64,000 bases of DNA from CBDFHC01 sp965247585 (GTDB lineage Bacteria > Chloroflexota > Dehalococcoidia > Lucifugimonadales > GCA-2712585). The position numbers and the translations under genes were made by a program. The stretch is taken from positions 310,001 through 374,000 of the forward strand of contig CBDFHC010000002.1 in assembly GCA_965247585.1 (NCBI GenBank), written 5' to 3'. Shown in pieces: positions 31,183 to 38,331 of this stretch; the stretch's first letter is position 1; the number at the start of each line of letters is the position of its first letter. Under the pieces are notes generated by a model. The model was not told the DNA's origin and did not search any database. It saw only the letters and a program-made list of their open reading frames with translations.

Positions 31183-31462
31183 GCGTTTTCTCCTTGGTCC
31201 CCTTTTCGTGTTCTGCCCGCCCGTCACGTAATTCCCGATACAGATAGACCGCCAGCCGGTGCTTGCAGTACCCCTTGTGCAGGTCGCGCCTGAAGCGGGC
31301 GTCGGGACAGTTGCACTGACCGTTCACGAGGTAGTGTCTGTCGTCCCCGGAGGCCACCTCGTAGACCTCTTTGCCCGTTGGGGACACCTGGCCTACCAGG
31401 GCACGGGCCTTCGCTAAACGAGCGGCCAAGGCATCTATCTGAGTGATCGGGGTGACAGCCAT
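31175..31462 (-). CDS. SWIM-type zinc-finger protein, copy 2
   Basis: 95 residues, MAVTPITQIDALAARLAKA. HYLVNGQCNCPDARFRRD and HKGYCKHRLAVYLYREL match the 17341 gene position by position (CxC then HKGxCKHxLAVxLY). Two copies 14 kb apart in one prophage suggest separate roles or an old duplication. Confidence 0.75.
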   Translation of the reverse strand: MAVTPITQIDALAARLAKARALVGQVSPTGKEVYEVASGDDRHYLVNGQCNCPDARFRRDLHKGYCKHRLAVYLYRELRDGRAEHEKGTKEKTHE

Positions 31463-31465
31463 GAC

Positions 31466-31747
31466 CTAGACCTGTTCCCCTGGACTTCTTGTGGCCGCAC
31501 AGTCGGTGCAGGCGTAGGCCAGGATTCTCGTCCCATCCACATGCCGCACCGGGTACCAGCTTGGATGCGGGCAGTGGGGATCGGCCCAGACTATCCGCTC
31601 AGTGGCTCCGTCCTGGACTAGCTCCTCGTACACCCGGTCCAGATCGCGAGCCAGCACATCGGCGACGGCGCTTCCGTTGGTCCGTCGGGTATGTGACCGA
31701 ACCTGGTGACCGTTCCGCGTGTGCGAGTTGACCGTCGTGCAGCTCAT
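31466..31747 (-). CDS. Small zinc-binding-like protein, 93 residues
   Basis: ATG 31747 overlaps the AlpA-like gene stop. MSCTTVNSHTRNGHQVR to RSPGEQV; ADPHCPHPSWYPVRHVDG and LAYACTDCAATR hold two Cys pairs and suggest a ribbon. Function unknown. Confidence 0.5.
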   Translation of the reverse strand: MSCTTVNSHTRNGHQVRSHTRRTNGSAVADVLARDLDRVYEELVQDGATERIVWADPHCPHPSWYPVRHVDGTRILAYACTDCAATRSPGEQV

Positions 31748-31971
31748 CGACGCGCCTCCTTCGCTCGCCCTGGGCTTTCTGGAGCGGTGTGCGGACGGGA
31801 GGCCAGCCACTCTTCCACCTCGTCAGAGCGCCATCTGGCTGCCCGCCGACCGACCTGCACAGGACGGGGAAACTCGCCTCGCGACATCATCCGGTAGAGC
31901 GTCGCACTGGACAGGCTAACGAGCCCAAGTACTTCTTTCCGCTTCAGAGCCCGCTTTTCAACAACGCTCAT
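31744..31971 (-). CDS. AlpA-family transcriptional regulator / excisionase-like
   Basis: A 75-residue protein from ATG 31971. RKEVLGLVSLSSATLYRMMSRG then FPRPVQVGRRAARWRSDEVE, WLASR is the complete MerR-like AlpA signature. Such proteins activate prophage or satellite excision genes or act as excisionases. The early position, just after the early promoter, fits a regulatory role. Confidence 0.85.
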   Translation of the reverse strand: MSVVEKRALKRKEVLGLVSLSSATLYRMMSRGEFPRPVQVGRRAARWRSDEVEEWLASRPHTAPESPGRAKEARR

Positions 31972-32192
31972 GCTTCCTCCTCCCGAACCGCCGGACGCCG
32001 GTACTCGTCGATGTCGATGCCGAACTCCCGGCACCATTGATAAAGGGTGGCGTCGGTTACTCCAAGGTCCATAGCGGCAATGGTGACCATGTGCTTCTGA
32101 CCGCGGCGGCCTTCCAGGGCTTCTCGGAGTATGTCCGCCATGCCCTTGTTTCTTTGGGCCTCTAGCTTTTCCTGTGTCGGTGTCTTGGCCAT
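31968..32192 (-). CDS. Small HTH protein, paralogue 2
   Basis: 74 residues, MAKTPTQEKLEAQRNKGMAD. ITAAMDLGVTDATLYQWCREFG-type segment (MDLGVTDATLYQWCREFGI) is a helix-turn-helix, followed by DIDEYRR. It is a tandem paralogue of the next gene: both share TPTQEKLEAQR, D...DATLY.WC.E.GIDI..YRR. Confidence 0.65.
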   Translation of the reverse strand: MAKTPTQEKLEAQRNKGMADILREALEGRRGQKHMVTIAAMDLGVTDATLYQWCREFGIDIDEYRRPAVREEEA

Positions 32193-32244
32193 GCCACACC
32201 CCTCTTCGGTTCAGGTAAGACTCCCACGCTAGTCGCCCCTATCT

Positions 32245-32460
32245 CTATTCCGTGGGAGTGGCCCGCCGGTAGTCGTTGATGTCGATGCCGAGCTCATCGC
32301 ACCAGCGGTAGAGAGTCGCGTCACTGATGTCTAGGTCGGCGCACACGAGGACCACCATGTTCCTGCGCCCTTGATACCATCTCAGAGAATCAAGCACGAC
32401 ATCTCGGATGTCCCTCTGACGTTGGGCCTCTAACTTCTCTTGCGTCGGTGACTTTTGCAT
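32245..32460 (-). CDS. Small HTH protein, paralogue 1 (first early gene)
   Basis: 71 residues from ATG 32460 (MQKSPTQEKLEAQRQRD), chosen by alignment to the paralogue and because the early promoter would begin transcription near 32487. DLDISDATLYRWCDELGIDI is the HTH. As the first gene under the early promoter it could act like Cro, but its HTH is of a different style to known Cro proteins. Confidence 0.65.
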   Translation of the reverse strand: MQKSPTQEKLEAQRQRDIRDVVLDSLRWYQGRRNMVVLVCADLDISDATLYRWCDELGIDINDYRRATPTE

Positions 32461-32493
32461 ATGCTCCACCATGTATTTCTTTATTGTTACCTT

Positions 32494-32522
32494 ATGATAC
32501 ATCGTGTTGTTCCCTGTGTCAA
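32494..32522 (-). promoter_or_regulatory. Early (PR-like) promoter
   Basis: Minus strand: TTGACA (32522-32517), 17-base spacer, TATCAT (32499-32494). It reads into the whole early operon and lies back to back with the repressor gene, where the repressor would be expected to bind. No clear operator dyad stands out by eye. Confidence 0.82.
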
Positions 32523-32558
32523 GGGGTGTGCTACATAATGTTGAACAAGGAGACCATG

Positions 32559-33389
32559 ATGCCGAATAGTCGGACGGAGCCTATTCCCGCACGGCTGAGA
32601 CGCGCCCGTATGGAGTCTAGGTTGACCCAAGAGCAGGTGGGAGAACGAGCAGGTTTGACCCGGAACTCGATCTCCAGATACGAGTCGGGGAGCGTTTTTC
32701 CTTCTCAGCTAGCAATGAACATGCTGGCTGCCTTGTACGACAAGCCTTATGAGTGGTTCTTCCGCGAGGAAGAAGAACCACAAGGGGACAGTGGCCGTGT
32801 CAATGCGCCAGAGTCGGCAGCCCAATCCGAGCCCGATGCGTTGGGCGTCATCGGTTCCCTGGCTCAAGTCCGACAGGAGTTCAGTGCGCGCTTCGACCGG
32901 CTTGAGACCTACATCCGCGCCCAGACCCCAGTCCAGGCCATCGGCGAGTCCAGGACAGACTATGGCCCCAGCAACTACGAACCGTCGGACAGAAGCCCAG
33001 TGCGGCTGGTGGAAGTCGCTTCAGCAGCGGGCATGGGGGCTGAGGTCTACGACGAGACTCCAGTGGGGCTTCTTTGGTTCCGCAACGATTGGCTGCAAAG
33101 CCACTCCATCGACCCGGAGCAAAGCAACATCATCAGCGTGCGCGGTGAGTCAATGGAGCCTACGCTGCCTGACGGGTGCTCGATCCTGGTGGACCGTAAG
33201 CGCAGAGAGCCACAAGCTGGGCGAATCTATGTGATGCGGACCGAGGATGGCCTGGTCGTGAAGCGTCTGGGGCTGGACGAAGAGGGGAACTGGCGTATCG
33301 AGAGCGAGCATCCAGCGTGGCCGCCAGTGCCTTGGTCGGACACCACCGAGATCATCGGCGAGGTCCGATGGGCGGCGAGGACTTTTTAG
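32559..33389 (+). CDS. CI/LexA-like lysogeny repressor (XRE + S24 peptidase)
   Basis: A 276-residue protein. AAGGAG lies 6 bases before ATG 32559, so I use that codon rather than the adjacent ATG. The HTH is RLTQEQVGERAGLTRNSISRYESG. A linker with a likely Ala-Gly cleavage point (VASAAGMGAEV) leads into the S24 domain, with IISVRGESMEPTLPDG (nucleophile Ser) and GLVVKRLGL (Lys). RecA-stimulated self-cleavage on DNA damage would induce the prophage. Its last codons, TEIIGEVRWAARTF, recur as isolated tails between the cargo genes downstream. Confidence 0.92.
   Translation: MPNSRTEPIPARLRRARMESRLTQEQVGERAGLTRNSISRYESGSVFPSQLAMNMLAALYDKPYEWFFREEEEPQGDSGRVNAPESAAQSEPDALGVIGSLAQVRQEFSARFDRLETYIRAQTPVQAIGESRTDYGPSNYEPSDRSPVRLVEVASAAGMGAEVYDETPVGLLWFRNDWLQSHSIDPEQSNIISVRGESMEPTLPDGCSILVDRKRREPQAGRIYVMRTEDGLVVKRLGLDEEGNWRIESEHPAWPPVPWSDTTEIIGEVRWAARTF
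33345..33389 (+). repeat. Repressor 3' end, resident copy (R0)
   Basis: The 45 bases coding TEIIGEVRWAARTF and stop at the end of the repressor. Three shorter, diverged and still in-frame versions follow at 34150, 34920 and 35425. Confidence 0.9.
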
Positions 33390-33452
33390 GGGCAGAAAGA
33401 CATCGCTGTCAGCTATGGAATTAGCCTTGAAGACTCGCCAAAGGAGGCTGGT

Positions 33453-34124
33453 GTGAACGCACAGAGAAGGCCGTCAGTCCACAGCGGGCTCCTACCAAAG
33501 CCGTACATGGATGACGATGACTGGACTCATAGTGAACCACCGCTCATCACAATCGTATTCCCCAAGTACAGGGGGAGATCATACCCACAGGCGTTACTTA
33601 CCGGCCAGCAAGCAGAACTCTACAAGGAATACCTAGTACTGGAAGCTCTTTATCATGTAGCATCCTTCGCTCAATCCCGCCATCAAGCGACGACGGCTTT
33701 GGCCTTAATGATGCTAACTGCAAACATCAAGGGGACGCTCGTGTTCGGCAGCGACGGTGTCCTGGTGGCAAACAAATACAGGGTAGAGAGTGTCCTTGAG
33801 TGCTACCAGAAGGCCTGCTTGGTCGACGACTATAGGGCGTACTGTCACTCGGTGATCAACGACCCTTTCATCGTCCGAGGTACATTCGAGATGATGTACA
33901 GCCGTCAAGGCACTGTAGATCGCTACATGCTCCCATGCCGCCTGATTAATCCGGTATATCTCGAATTCGACGCCCAACATCCAGCCAGGGCAGAAGATTT
34001 AATACAAGCTGCAGCGGTCAATCAGGGGAGTCATTGGTGTCCGAATTTCAACGCCAAGGCATTCCGCAAAATCGAGCCCTACTATCCCGATGCGCCAGCG
34101 CAGCAAGAAATTCTCGACCTGTGA
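33453..34124 (+). CDS. Cargo gene 1, unknown 223-residue protein
   Basis: GTG 33453 follows AAGGAGGCTGGT. The protein (MNAQRRPSVHSGLLPKPYM) has an HQATTALALMMLTANIKGTL helix, CYQKACLVDDYRAYCHSV, and ends SHWCPNFNAKAFRKIEPYY. No family recognised. It lies between the repressor and the first displaced repressor tail, on the lysogeny strand, so it may be expressed in the lysogen. Confidence 0.6.
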   Translation: MNAQRRPSVHSGLLPKPYMDDDDWTHSEPPLITIVFPKYRGRSYPQALLTGQQAELYKEYLVLEALYHVASFAQSRHQATTALALMMLTANIKGTLVFGSDGVLVANKYRVESVLECYQKACLVDDYRAYCHSVINDPFIVRGTFEMMYSRQGTVDRYMLPCRLINPVYLEFDAQHPARAEDLIQAAAVNQGSHWCPNFNAKAFRKIEPYYPDAPAQQEILDL

Positions 34125-34149
34125 TCGACTAACCCCCCGCCCCAACGAC

Positions 34150-34197
34150 ACCGAGATCATCGGCGAGGTGCGGTGGATGGCGCGGACGTTTTCGTAA
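34150..34197 (+). repeat. Displaced repressor tail R1
   Basis: Reads TEIIGEVRWMARTFS and TAA with silent and missense differences from the resident copy, and no repressor in front. The TAA overlaps the next start as TAATG. Confidence 0.88.
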
Positions 34198-34898
34198 TGC
34201 TTCGCTGGTTGCGTGATGCTTTGTTTCCCCGATCGGAAGGGCCGGAACAGGGCCGTTCCTCAGCCGGGGAAGATCAGACTCCTCAGTCGAAAGTCACCAC
34301 GTTTGCTGACTTGCCCCAAAGTTCTGGCCCCATCGATCTAGTCAGCCCTGCTTGCCCCTATTGCGGAGTCATTCAAGACCCGCCACCGAAGCGTCGCAAG
34401 AAGTGCAGAGATTGCGGCGAGACTATTCACACGCGCACCGACCGCATTGAGCGCAAACGGTATCTGGCGACTGCCGCTCAGTACGCAGAATCGGAAAGGG
34501 CGCGCCGCGACCAGGAATGGAAAGACCTCAGCCAGACGATACAAAAGGCGATGCTAGAGGGCGATTGGGGCTCCCTTCAGGGATCATACCAGCAACAGGC
34601 GCGCATCCTTTTTAACGAGGGCCGCCCTCATCGCCACATCTCGATTGAGGCTAGACGCGCAGCGTTGATCCGTTTCGGCGAATCAGGCGTACCTAGCGCC
34701 AAGGTGCAGTCGGCCCGAGATGAAAGAGTCTGCGACTATTGTGCATCGTTGGACGGCAAGGTCTACAGCGTTGAAGATGCCTTGGAACAGATGCCCATCC
34801 CCGGTCCTCACTGTACCGACGGTGGCGACGAGAATCCGCACGGTGGCCGTTGCCGCTGTGTCTACATCGCGGTGATCCCAGGGGTGAATGATGGCTGA
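34197..34898 (+). CDS. Cargo gene 2, zinc-ribbon protein with MuF-like C-terminus
   Basis: A 233-residue protein from ATG 34197, coupled to the tail R1 stop (TAATG). CPYCGVIQDPPPKRRKKCRD is a four-Cys ribbon near residue 50. A long charged helix follows. The C-terminus ARDERVCDYCASLDGKVYS to PGPHCTDG and GRCRCVYIAVI resembles the end of Mu F-like head proteins (D.R.C..C..LDG...H..CRC). Whether that is homology or chance is unclear. Function unknown. Confidence 0.6.
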   Translation: MLRWLRDALFPRSEGPEQGRSSAGEDQTPQSKVTTFADLPQSSGPIDLVSPACPYCGVIQDPPPKRRKKCRDCGETIHTRTDRIERKRYLATAAQYAESERARRDQEWKDLSQTIQKAMLEGDWGSLQGSYQQQARILFNEGRPHRHISIEARRAALIRFGESGVPSAKVQSARDERVCDYCASLDGKVYSVEDALEQMPIPGPHCTDGGDENPHGGRCRCVYIAVIPGVNDG

Positions 34899-34919
34899 CA
34901 AGCCTGAGTTGCCAACGCC

Positions 34920-34964
34920 ACCAAGATCATCGGCGAAGTGCGGTGGTTAGGAAGGACGTTCTGA
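34920..34964 (+). repeat. Displaced repressor tail R2
   Basis: Reads TKIIGEVRWLGRTF and TGA, more diverged than R1. The HNH gene starts 10 bases later. Confidence 0.85.
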
Positions 34965-34974
34965 GGTCCAGATC

Positions 34975-35397
34975 ATGACGCTGTTCGAAGATTTTTTCAT
35001 TGAGGAGCAACCGAGTCGTAAGAGGAAGCTTATATCTAAGCTCATCAACGAAGGCCTCTACAAAAGGCAAAGAGGAAGATGCATGTACTGCGGCAGGAAA
35101 GTCGCGCTTGCTGATATGCACGTCGACCACAAGACTCCTGTCAACCGTAACGGCTCCGACAGCGAGAAGAATCTCCAGATATTGTGTGGCCCCTGTAACA
35201 CGCGCAAGGGCGCCATGACTGATGGTGAGTTCAGGAGAGCCTACCAGTCGGTAGGTCTCAAATCAGCTAGGGAGGCCAAAGGGCAGCCGCCCGCTAAATC
35301 CATCCCCCTTAAGAAGTTCGAGGCTGTTTCCAAAGAACGGAGCGCCAAGCGTGCGAAGCAGAGAGGCCGCCGACGCGACGACGACTGGTTGTGGTAG
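34975..35397 (+). CDS. Cargo gene 3, HNH endonuclease
   Basis: A 140-residue protein. GRCMYCGRKVALADMHVDHK (first zinc Cys pair, then the catalytic HVDHK) and NLQILCGPCNTRKG (second Cys pair and N) complete an HNH fold. The C-terminus is very basic. Free-standing HNH enzymes in phages nick DNA in mobility, packaging or competition. Here it directly follows a displaced repressor tail, so it could be a cause of the local insertions. Confidence 0.85.
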   Translation: MTLFEDFFIEEQPSRKRKLISKLINEGLYKRQRGRCMYCGRKVALADMHVDHKTPVNRNGSDSEKNLQILCGPCNTRKGAMTDGEFRRAYQSVGLKSAREAKGQPPAKSIPLKKFEAVSKERSAKRAKQRGRRRDDDWLW

Positions 35398-35424
35398 GTT
35401 CCCCTCTCAACTTCGGCTAATTGC

Positions 35425-35460
35425 ATCGGCGAAGTGCGCTGGACAGCGAGGACGTTCTAG
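35425..35460 (+). repeat. Displaced repressor tail R3
   Basis: Reads IGEVRWTARTF and TAG, the shortest of the set. The next gene starts 15 bases later. Confidence 0.82.
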
Positions 35461-35474
35461 AAGAGCGAGAGGGC

Positions 35475-36062
35475 ATGTCCCCAAAGAATGACCTGCTAGC
35501 TTGGTGGGAGTCAGCCTTCACGCAATGCGAGCGTGACCATATCCTCGTCAAGTACCAGCCGATGGTCCTTGGGATCGGCAACGCTCAGGCGTCGACCGTC
35601 GATAGGATAGTCGGACAAGACGGGACGTTGCGGTTATCGCTTGCCGGACTGGCAACATGGTTCATGTCGCCGTCAGAGGATTTGTCCCTGGCACGCCGTA
35701 TCATTGACAAGGCGGTAGCGCTTGGAGAGGGCAAGACCGGTGAGTTCCTTGAGCGGCACTTCACCTACCATCGGATGATCTTGGTCTATTACAGGGATCG
35801 CACGCGGGACCCAGATGCCTTGCCACTAGCGATAGAGGCGTGTCAGCGCCAGATCGCGTTGGGGCCGGAAGCGGCGGTAGCGTTCCGCCGCGAGTATCCG
35901 TATCAAGCGCTGCCCGAGCACACGGGGTTTAAGCAGCTTGCTATTATTCGCGAGAAGGCCCGCGACTATGCCGAGGCTGTCAGACTATCCCATGAAGCCA
36001 TCCGCCAGGGATGGGCCGGGGACTGGGAGAAACGCATCACCCGCTGTGAGAAGAGAGTCTGA
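35475..36062 (+). CDS. Cargo gene 4, helical-repeat protein
   Basis: A 195-residue protein from ATG 35475 (MSPKNDLLAWWESAFTQCE). AIEACQRQIALGPEAAVA and LAIIREKARDYAEAVRLSHEA look like TPR-type helices. SFEDLSLARRIIDKAVAL-like (SEDLSLARRIIDKAVAL) is a further pair. Probably a protein-interaction module. No enzyme motif. Confidence 0.6.
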   Translation: MSPKNDLLAWWESAFTQCERDHILVKYQPMVLGIGNAQASTVDRIVGQDGTLRLSLAGLATWFMSPSEDLSLARRIIDKAVALGEGKTGEFLERHFTYHRMILVYYRDRTRDPDALPLAIEACQRQIALGPEAAVAFRREYPYQALPEHTGFKQLAIIREKARDYAEAVRLSHEAIRQGWAGDWEKRITRCEKRV

Positions 36063-36113
36063 ACCATAGCGGCTGGGCTTGCAATCAGTGTGGGCAAAAA
36101 GTTGGGAGTTAGA

Positions 36114-36330
36114 ATGCGCACCATCATAGTAGCCAGCCTACTCCTCCTGCTAGCGGCGGTGGCGTGCACCAATCGAGGTAGAAGTGACAGCTATACGTTT
36201 ATACCAAGATTATAAGGCCAACGAGATTGCTGCCAACCAGAAATATGATGGGAAGGTCTTAGCGGTTAGTGCGGCCATCGAAAATATTGGAACCCCGAAT
36301 GATCCCAAAGCTACCATCGTCAGCAGTTGA
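36114..36330 (+). pseudogene. Broken lipoprotein gene with tRNA_anti-like domain
   Basis: ATG 36114 gives a lipoprotein signal, MRTIIVASLLLLLAAVAC. The frame then runs to an early stop. One frame over, VEVTAIRLYQDYKANEIAA and KYDGKVLAVSAAIENIG is the opening of a tRNA_anti/OB-type extracytoplasmic domain that ends after about 50 codons. A one-base indel near 36175 splits signal and domain, and the domain itself is cut short. Confidence 0.7.
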
Positions 36331-36347
36331 GGAAAGGAAGGGATAAC

Positions 36348-36872
36348 ATGCGCACGATGCTGGCACTTGGCTTGCTAGTTCTTCTGGCTGCTTTGGCATG
36401 CACTGGTACCCCGGGTGAGCCTGGTGAAGTGGGGCCACGCGGTGAAAGGGGTGAACCCGGTCCACAAGGAGAACAAGGTCCCAAGGGCGACATCGCAGGA
36501 ATGCAAGGCCCGAAGGGCGATGATGCTGCAATGATAGGCCCACAGGGTCCACAGGGAGAAACTGGCCCGCGAGGTCCACAGGGAGAAACTGGCCTGGCAT
36601 TCATGGTAGTAGATTGGCCTGTACCTGAGAGCGGTACGATTGTCGACGGCACATGGCGCGTTGGGGAGGACATCAGGCCAGGGCTTTACCGTACCACGGG
36701 GAGTGAGGGTCGGGGGAGGTGCTATTGGCGACGACTTAGTGGCCTGAGTGGTGACTCTGATGATGTGATCGCTTTCGGATCTGAGAGCGGTCCAACCTAC
36801 GTAGAGATAAGCACTACCGATATCGCCTTTAAGTCAAGCGGATGCGAGCCTTGGGCTAGAGTTGAGGAATAG
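36348..36872 (+). CDS. Collagen-like lipoprotein
   Basis: A 174-residue protein from ATG 36348, preceded by AGGAAAGGAAGGG. Signal and lipobox LLVLLAALAC anchor it to the membrane. Residues about 20-85 are Gly-X-Y repeats (GTPGEPGEVGPRGERGEPG and a second block GPQGPQGETGPRGPQGETG) separated by an imperfect stretch. The C-terminal domain, GTWRVGEDIRPGLYRTTG, CYWRRLSGLSG and FKSSGCEPW, matches a common extracellular sandwich domain. Phage-borne collagen-like proteins usually decorate virions, but a lipoprotein in a lysogeny region more likely alters the host surface. Confidence 0.75.
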   Translation: MRTMLALGLLVLLAALACTGTPGEPGEVGPRGERGEPGPQGEQGPKGDIAGMQGPKGDDAAMIGPQGPQGETGPRGPQGETGLAFMVVDWPVPESGTIVDGTWRVGEDIRPGLYRTTGSEGRGRCYWRRLSGLSGDSDDVIAFGSESGPTYVEISTTDIAFKSSGCEPWARVEE

Positions 36873-37009
36873 CCTAGCATGGCTGGCTTCGAAACTGAAA
36901 CCCAGACTGTTCTTGCGGGCATATCACCTGGCTCGTCTTTAGTTTAATGGGTCAAATGTGGGGTATCAGAGTCACATATCCCCATATTCAGCTATAAAAG
37001 TAGCCTCTT

Positions 37010-37032
37010 TTCGAATCCCGCCCTCTCCGCCA
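37010..37032 (+). other. tRNA 3' end, probable attachment site
   Basis: TTCGAATCCCG then CCCTCTCCGCCA is the T-loop, T-stem 3' side, acceptor strand and CCA of a serine-type tRNA, with no matching 5' part before it. Such a fragment at a phage-chromosome junction is what integration into a tRNA gene leaves. Phage genes end 140 bases to the left and housekeeping genes begin 190 bases to the right. Confidence 0.72.
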
Positions 37033-37179
37033 TAAAGCGCGGATCTTTCCGTAGCAATCTGTATTAATCTTGGAGGTACCTGGAAGCGCGCTGGACGCGA
37101 CGCTACCGGCCGACTAAATCGCCGCCAAGCACTTCGTAACAGGTCGGCCATAGTCAGTATCAGGGGGCGCCGAATTTCG

Positions 37180-37208
37180 TTGTGACGCCTATATGCCTGT
37201 GCTATCCT
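37180..37208 (+). promoter_or_regulatory. dprA operon promoter
   Basis: TTGTGA, a 17-base spacer and TATCCT, ending 13 bases before the dprA ATG. It leads the plus-strand housekeeping block. Confidence 0.65.
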
Positions 37209-37221
37209 AGTTCAACGGGAT

Positions 37222-38331
37222 ATGGATGATCTTAAGTATTGGGTTGCGTTCAGCCGAATTCCACTGCTTGGAACGGCCCGTTTCCGGCTCTTAGAAGGCT
37301 ATTTCCCATCCCTGCGGGACGCCTGGCAAGCTAGCGCCCACGACCTGAAGGCCTCCGGTCTGGACAGCAAAACGGTGTCAACCGTCCAGGCGAGGCGCGG
37401 CAAGATTGAGCCTGACGAGGAGCTAAGCCGCCTGGAAAGTGCGGGAGTTAGCGCCCTTACGTGGCGGGATTCCGGCTATCCGGCACGATTGAAGGAGATC
37501 CCGGACCCGCCTCCGGTGTTGTATGTGAAGGGATCCTTGACATCCGAAGACGAGCGTTCCATTGCGGTGGTGGGCACGCGGAAGGCGACGGCTTACGGCC
37601 GGGAAGCGGTATCAACGCTGACCGCCGACCTGGCGAGCCGGCGCATCACGATAGTTAGCGGGCTAGCGCGGGGGATTGACACCGCGGCGCATCGAGCGGC
37701 GCTGGAGGCAGGGGGCCGGACCATTGCGGTGCTGGCCCACGGACTTGACAGCGTATACCCACCGGAGAATAGCAACCTGGCCAGGCAGATTACGGAGACT
37801 GGAGCACTGATTAGCGAGCACGCATTGGGAATGAGACCAAACCCTCATTATTTCCCACGGCGGAATCGTCTGATGAGCGGCATCAGCCTGGGAACGCTGG
37901 TAGTGGAGGCGGGACCCGGCAGCGGTGCGTTCTGGACGGTGAGGCATGCCCTGGAGCAGAACCGCGAGGTGTTTTGCGTACCAGGGAGCATCTTCTCTCC
38001 CGCCAGCCTGGGGACCAACCAGCTAATTCAGGAAGGCGCCAAGCTGGTGCTAGACTATAGAGATGTACTGGAAGAGATCAACTTGAGTGCGTTGGCGCAA
38101 CAGGCGGAGATGCAATTGTTGATTCCTTCCGTGGAGGAAGAGGAAGCAAGGCTGCTAGGGGTAATGACTACGGAACCGATACACATAGACGAGATATGTC
38201 GTGATGCGGAACTGCCGGTGAGCGCGGTGAGCAGCTCTTTAACGCTGATGGAGCTGAAAGGGCTGATCAAACAGGTAGGCGGGATGCATTACGTACGTAC
38301 GCGAGAGGTTGCGGCTGCATATGGTAACTAA
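37222..38331 (+). CDS. dprA: DNA processing protein DprA
   Basis: A 369-residue protein. A SAM-like N-terminus is followed by the Rossmann-like core: SIAVVGTRKATAYGREAV, TIVSGLARGIDTAAHRAAL, VLAHGLDSVYPPENSNL, LISEHALGMRPNPHYFPRRN and GTLVVEAGPGSGAFWTVRHA. A C-terminal winged-helix-like part (EPIHIDEICRDAELPVSAVS) completes it. DprA binds incoming single strands and loads RecA during natural transformation. It overlaps topA by 11 bases. Confidence 0.95.
   Translation: MDDLKYWVAFSRIPLLGTARFRLLEGYFPSLRDAWQASAHDLKASGLDSKTVSTVQARRGKIEPDEELSRLESAGVSALTWRDSGYPARLKEIPDPPPVLYVKGSLTSEDERSIAVVGTRKATAYGREAVSTLTADLASRRITIVSGLARGIDTAAHRAALEAGGRTIAVLAHGLDSVYPPENSNLARQITETGALISEHALGMRPNPHYFPRRNRLMSGISLGTLVVEAGPGSGAFWTVRHALEQNREVFCVPGSIFSPASLGTNQLIQEGAKLVLDYRDVLEEINLSALAQQAEMQLLIPSVEEEEARLLGVMTTEPIHIDEICRDAELPVSAVSSSLTLMELKGLIKQVGGMHYVRTREVAAAYGN

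Noticed and set aside
34173..34196. GTG start for the cargo gene at 34197
   Set aside because: These bases are the repressor tail R1 read in another frame. ATG 34197 is coupled to the tail stop as TAATG.
36990..37032. A complete tRNA-Ser gene
   Set aside because: Only the 3' end is present. The preceding bases cannot form the 5' T-stem, anticodon arm or acceptor strand.
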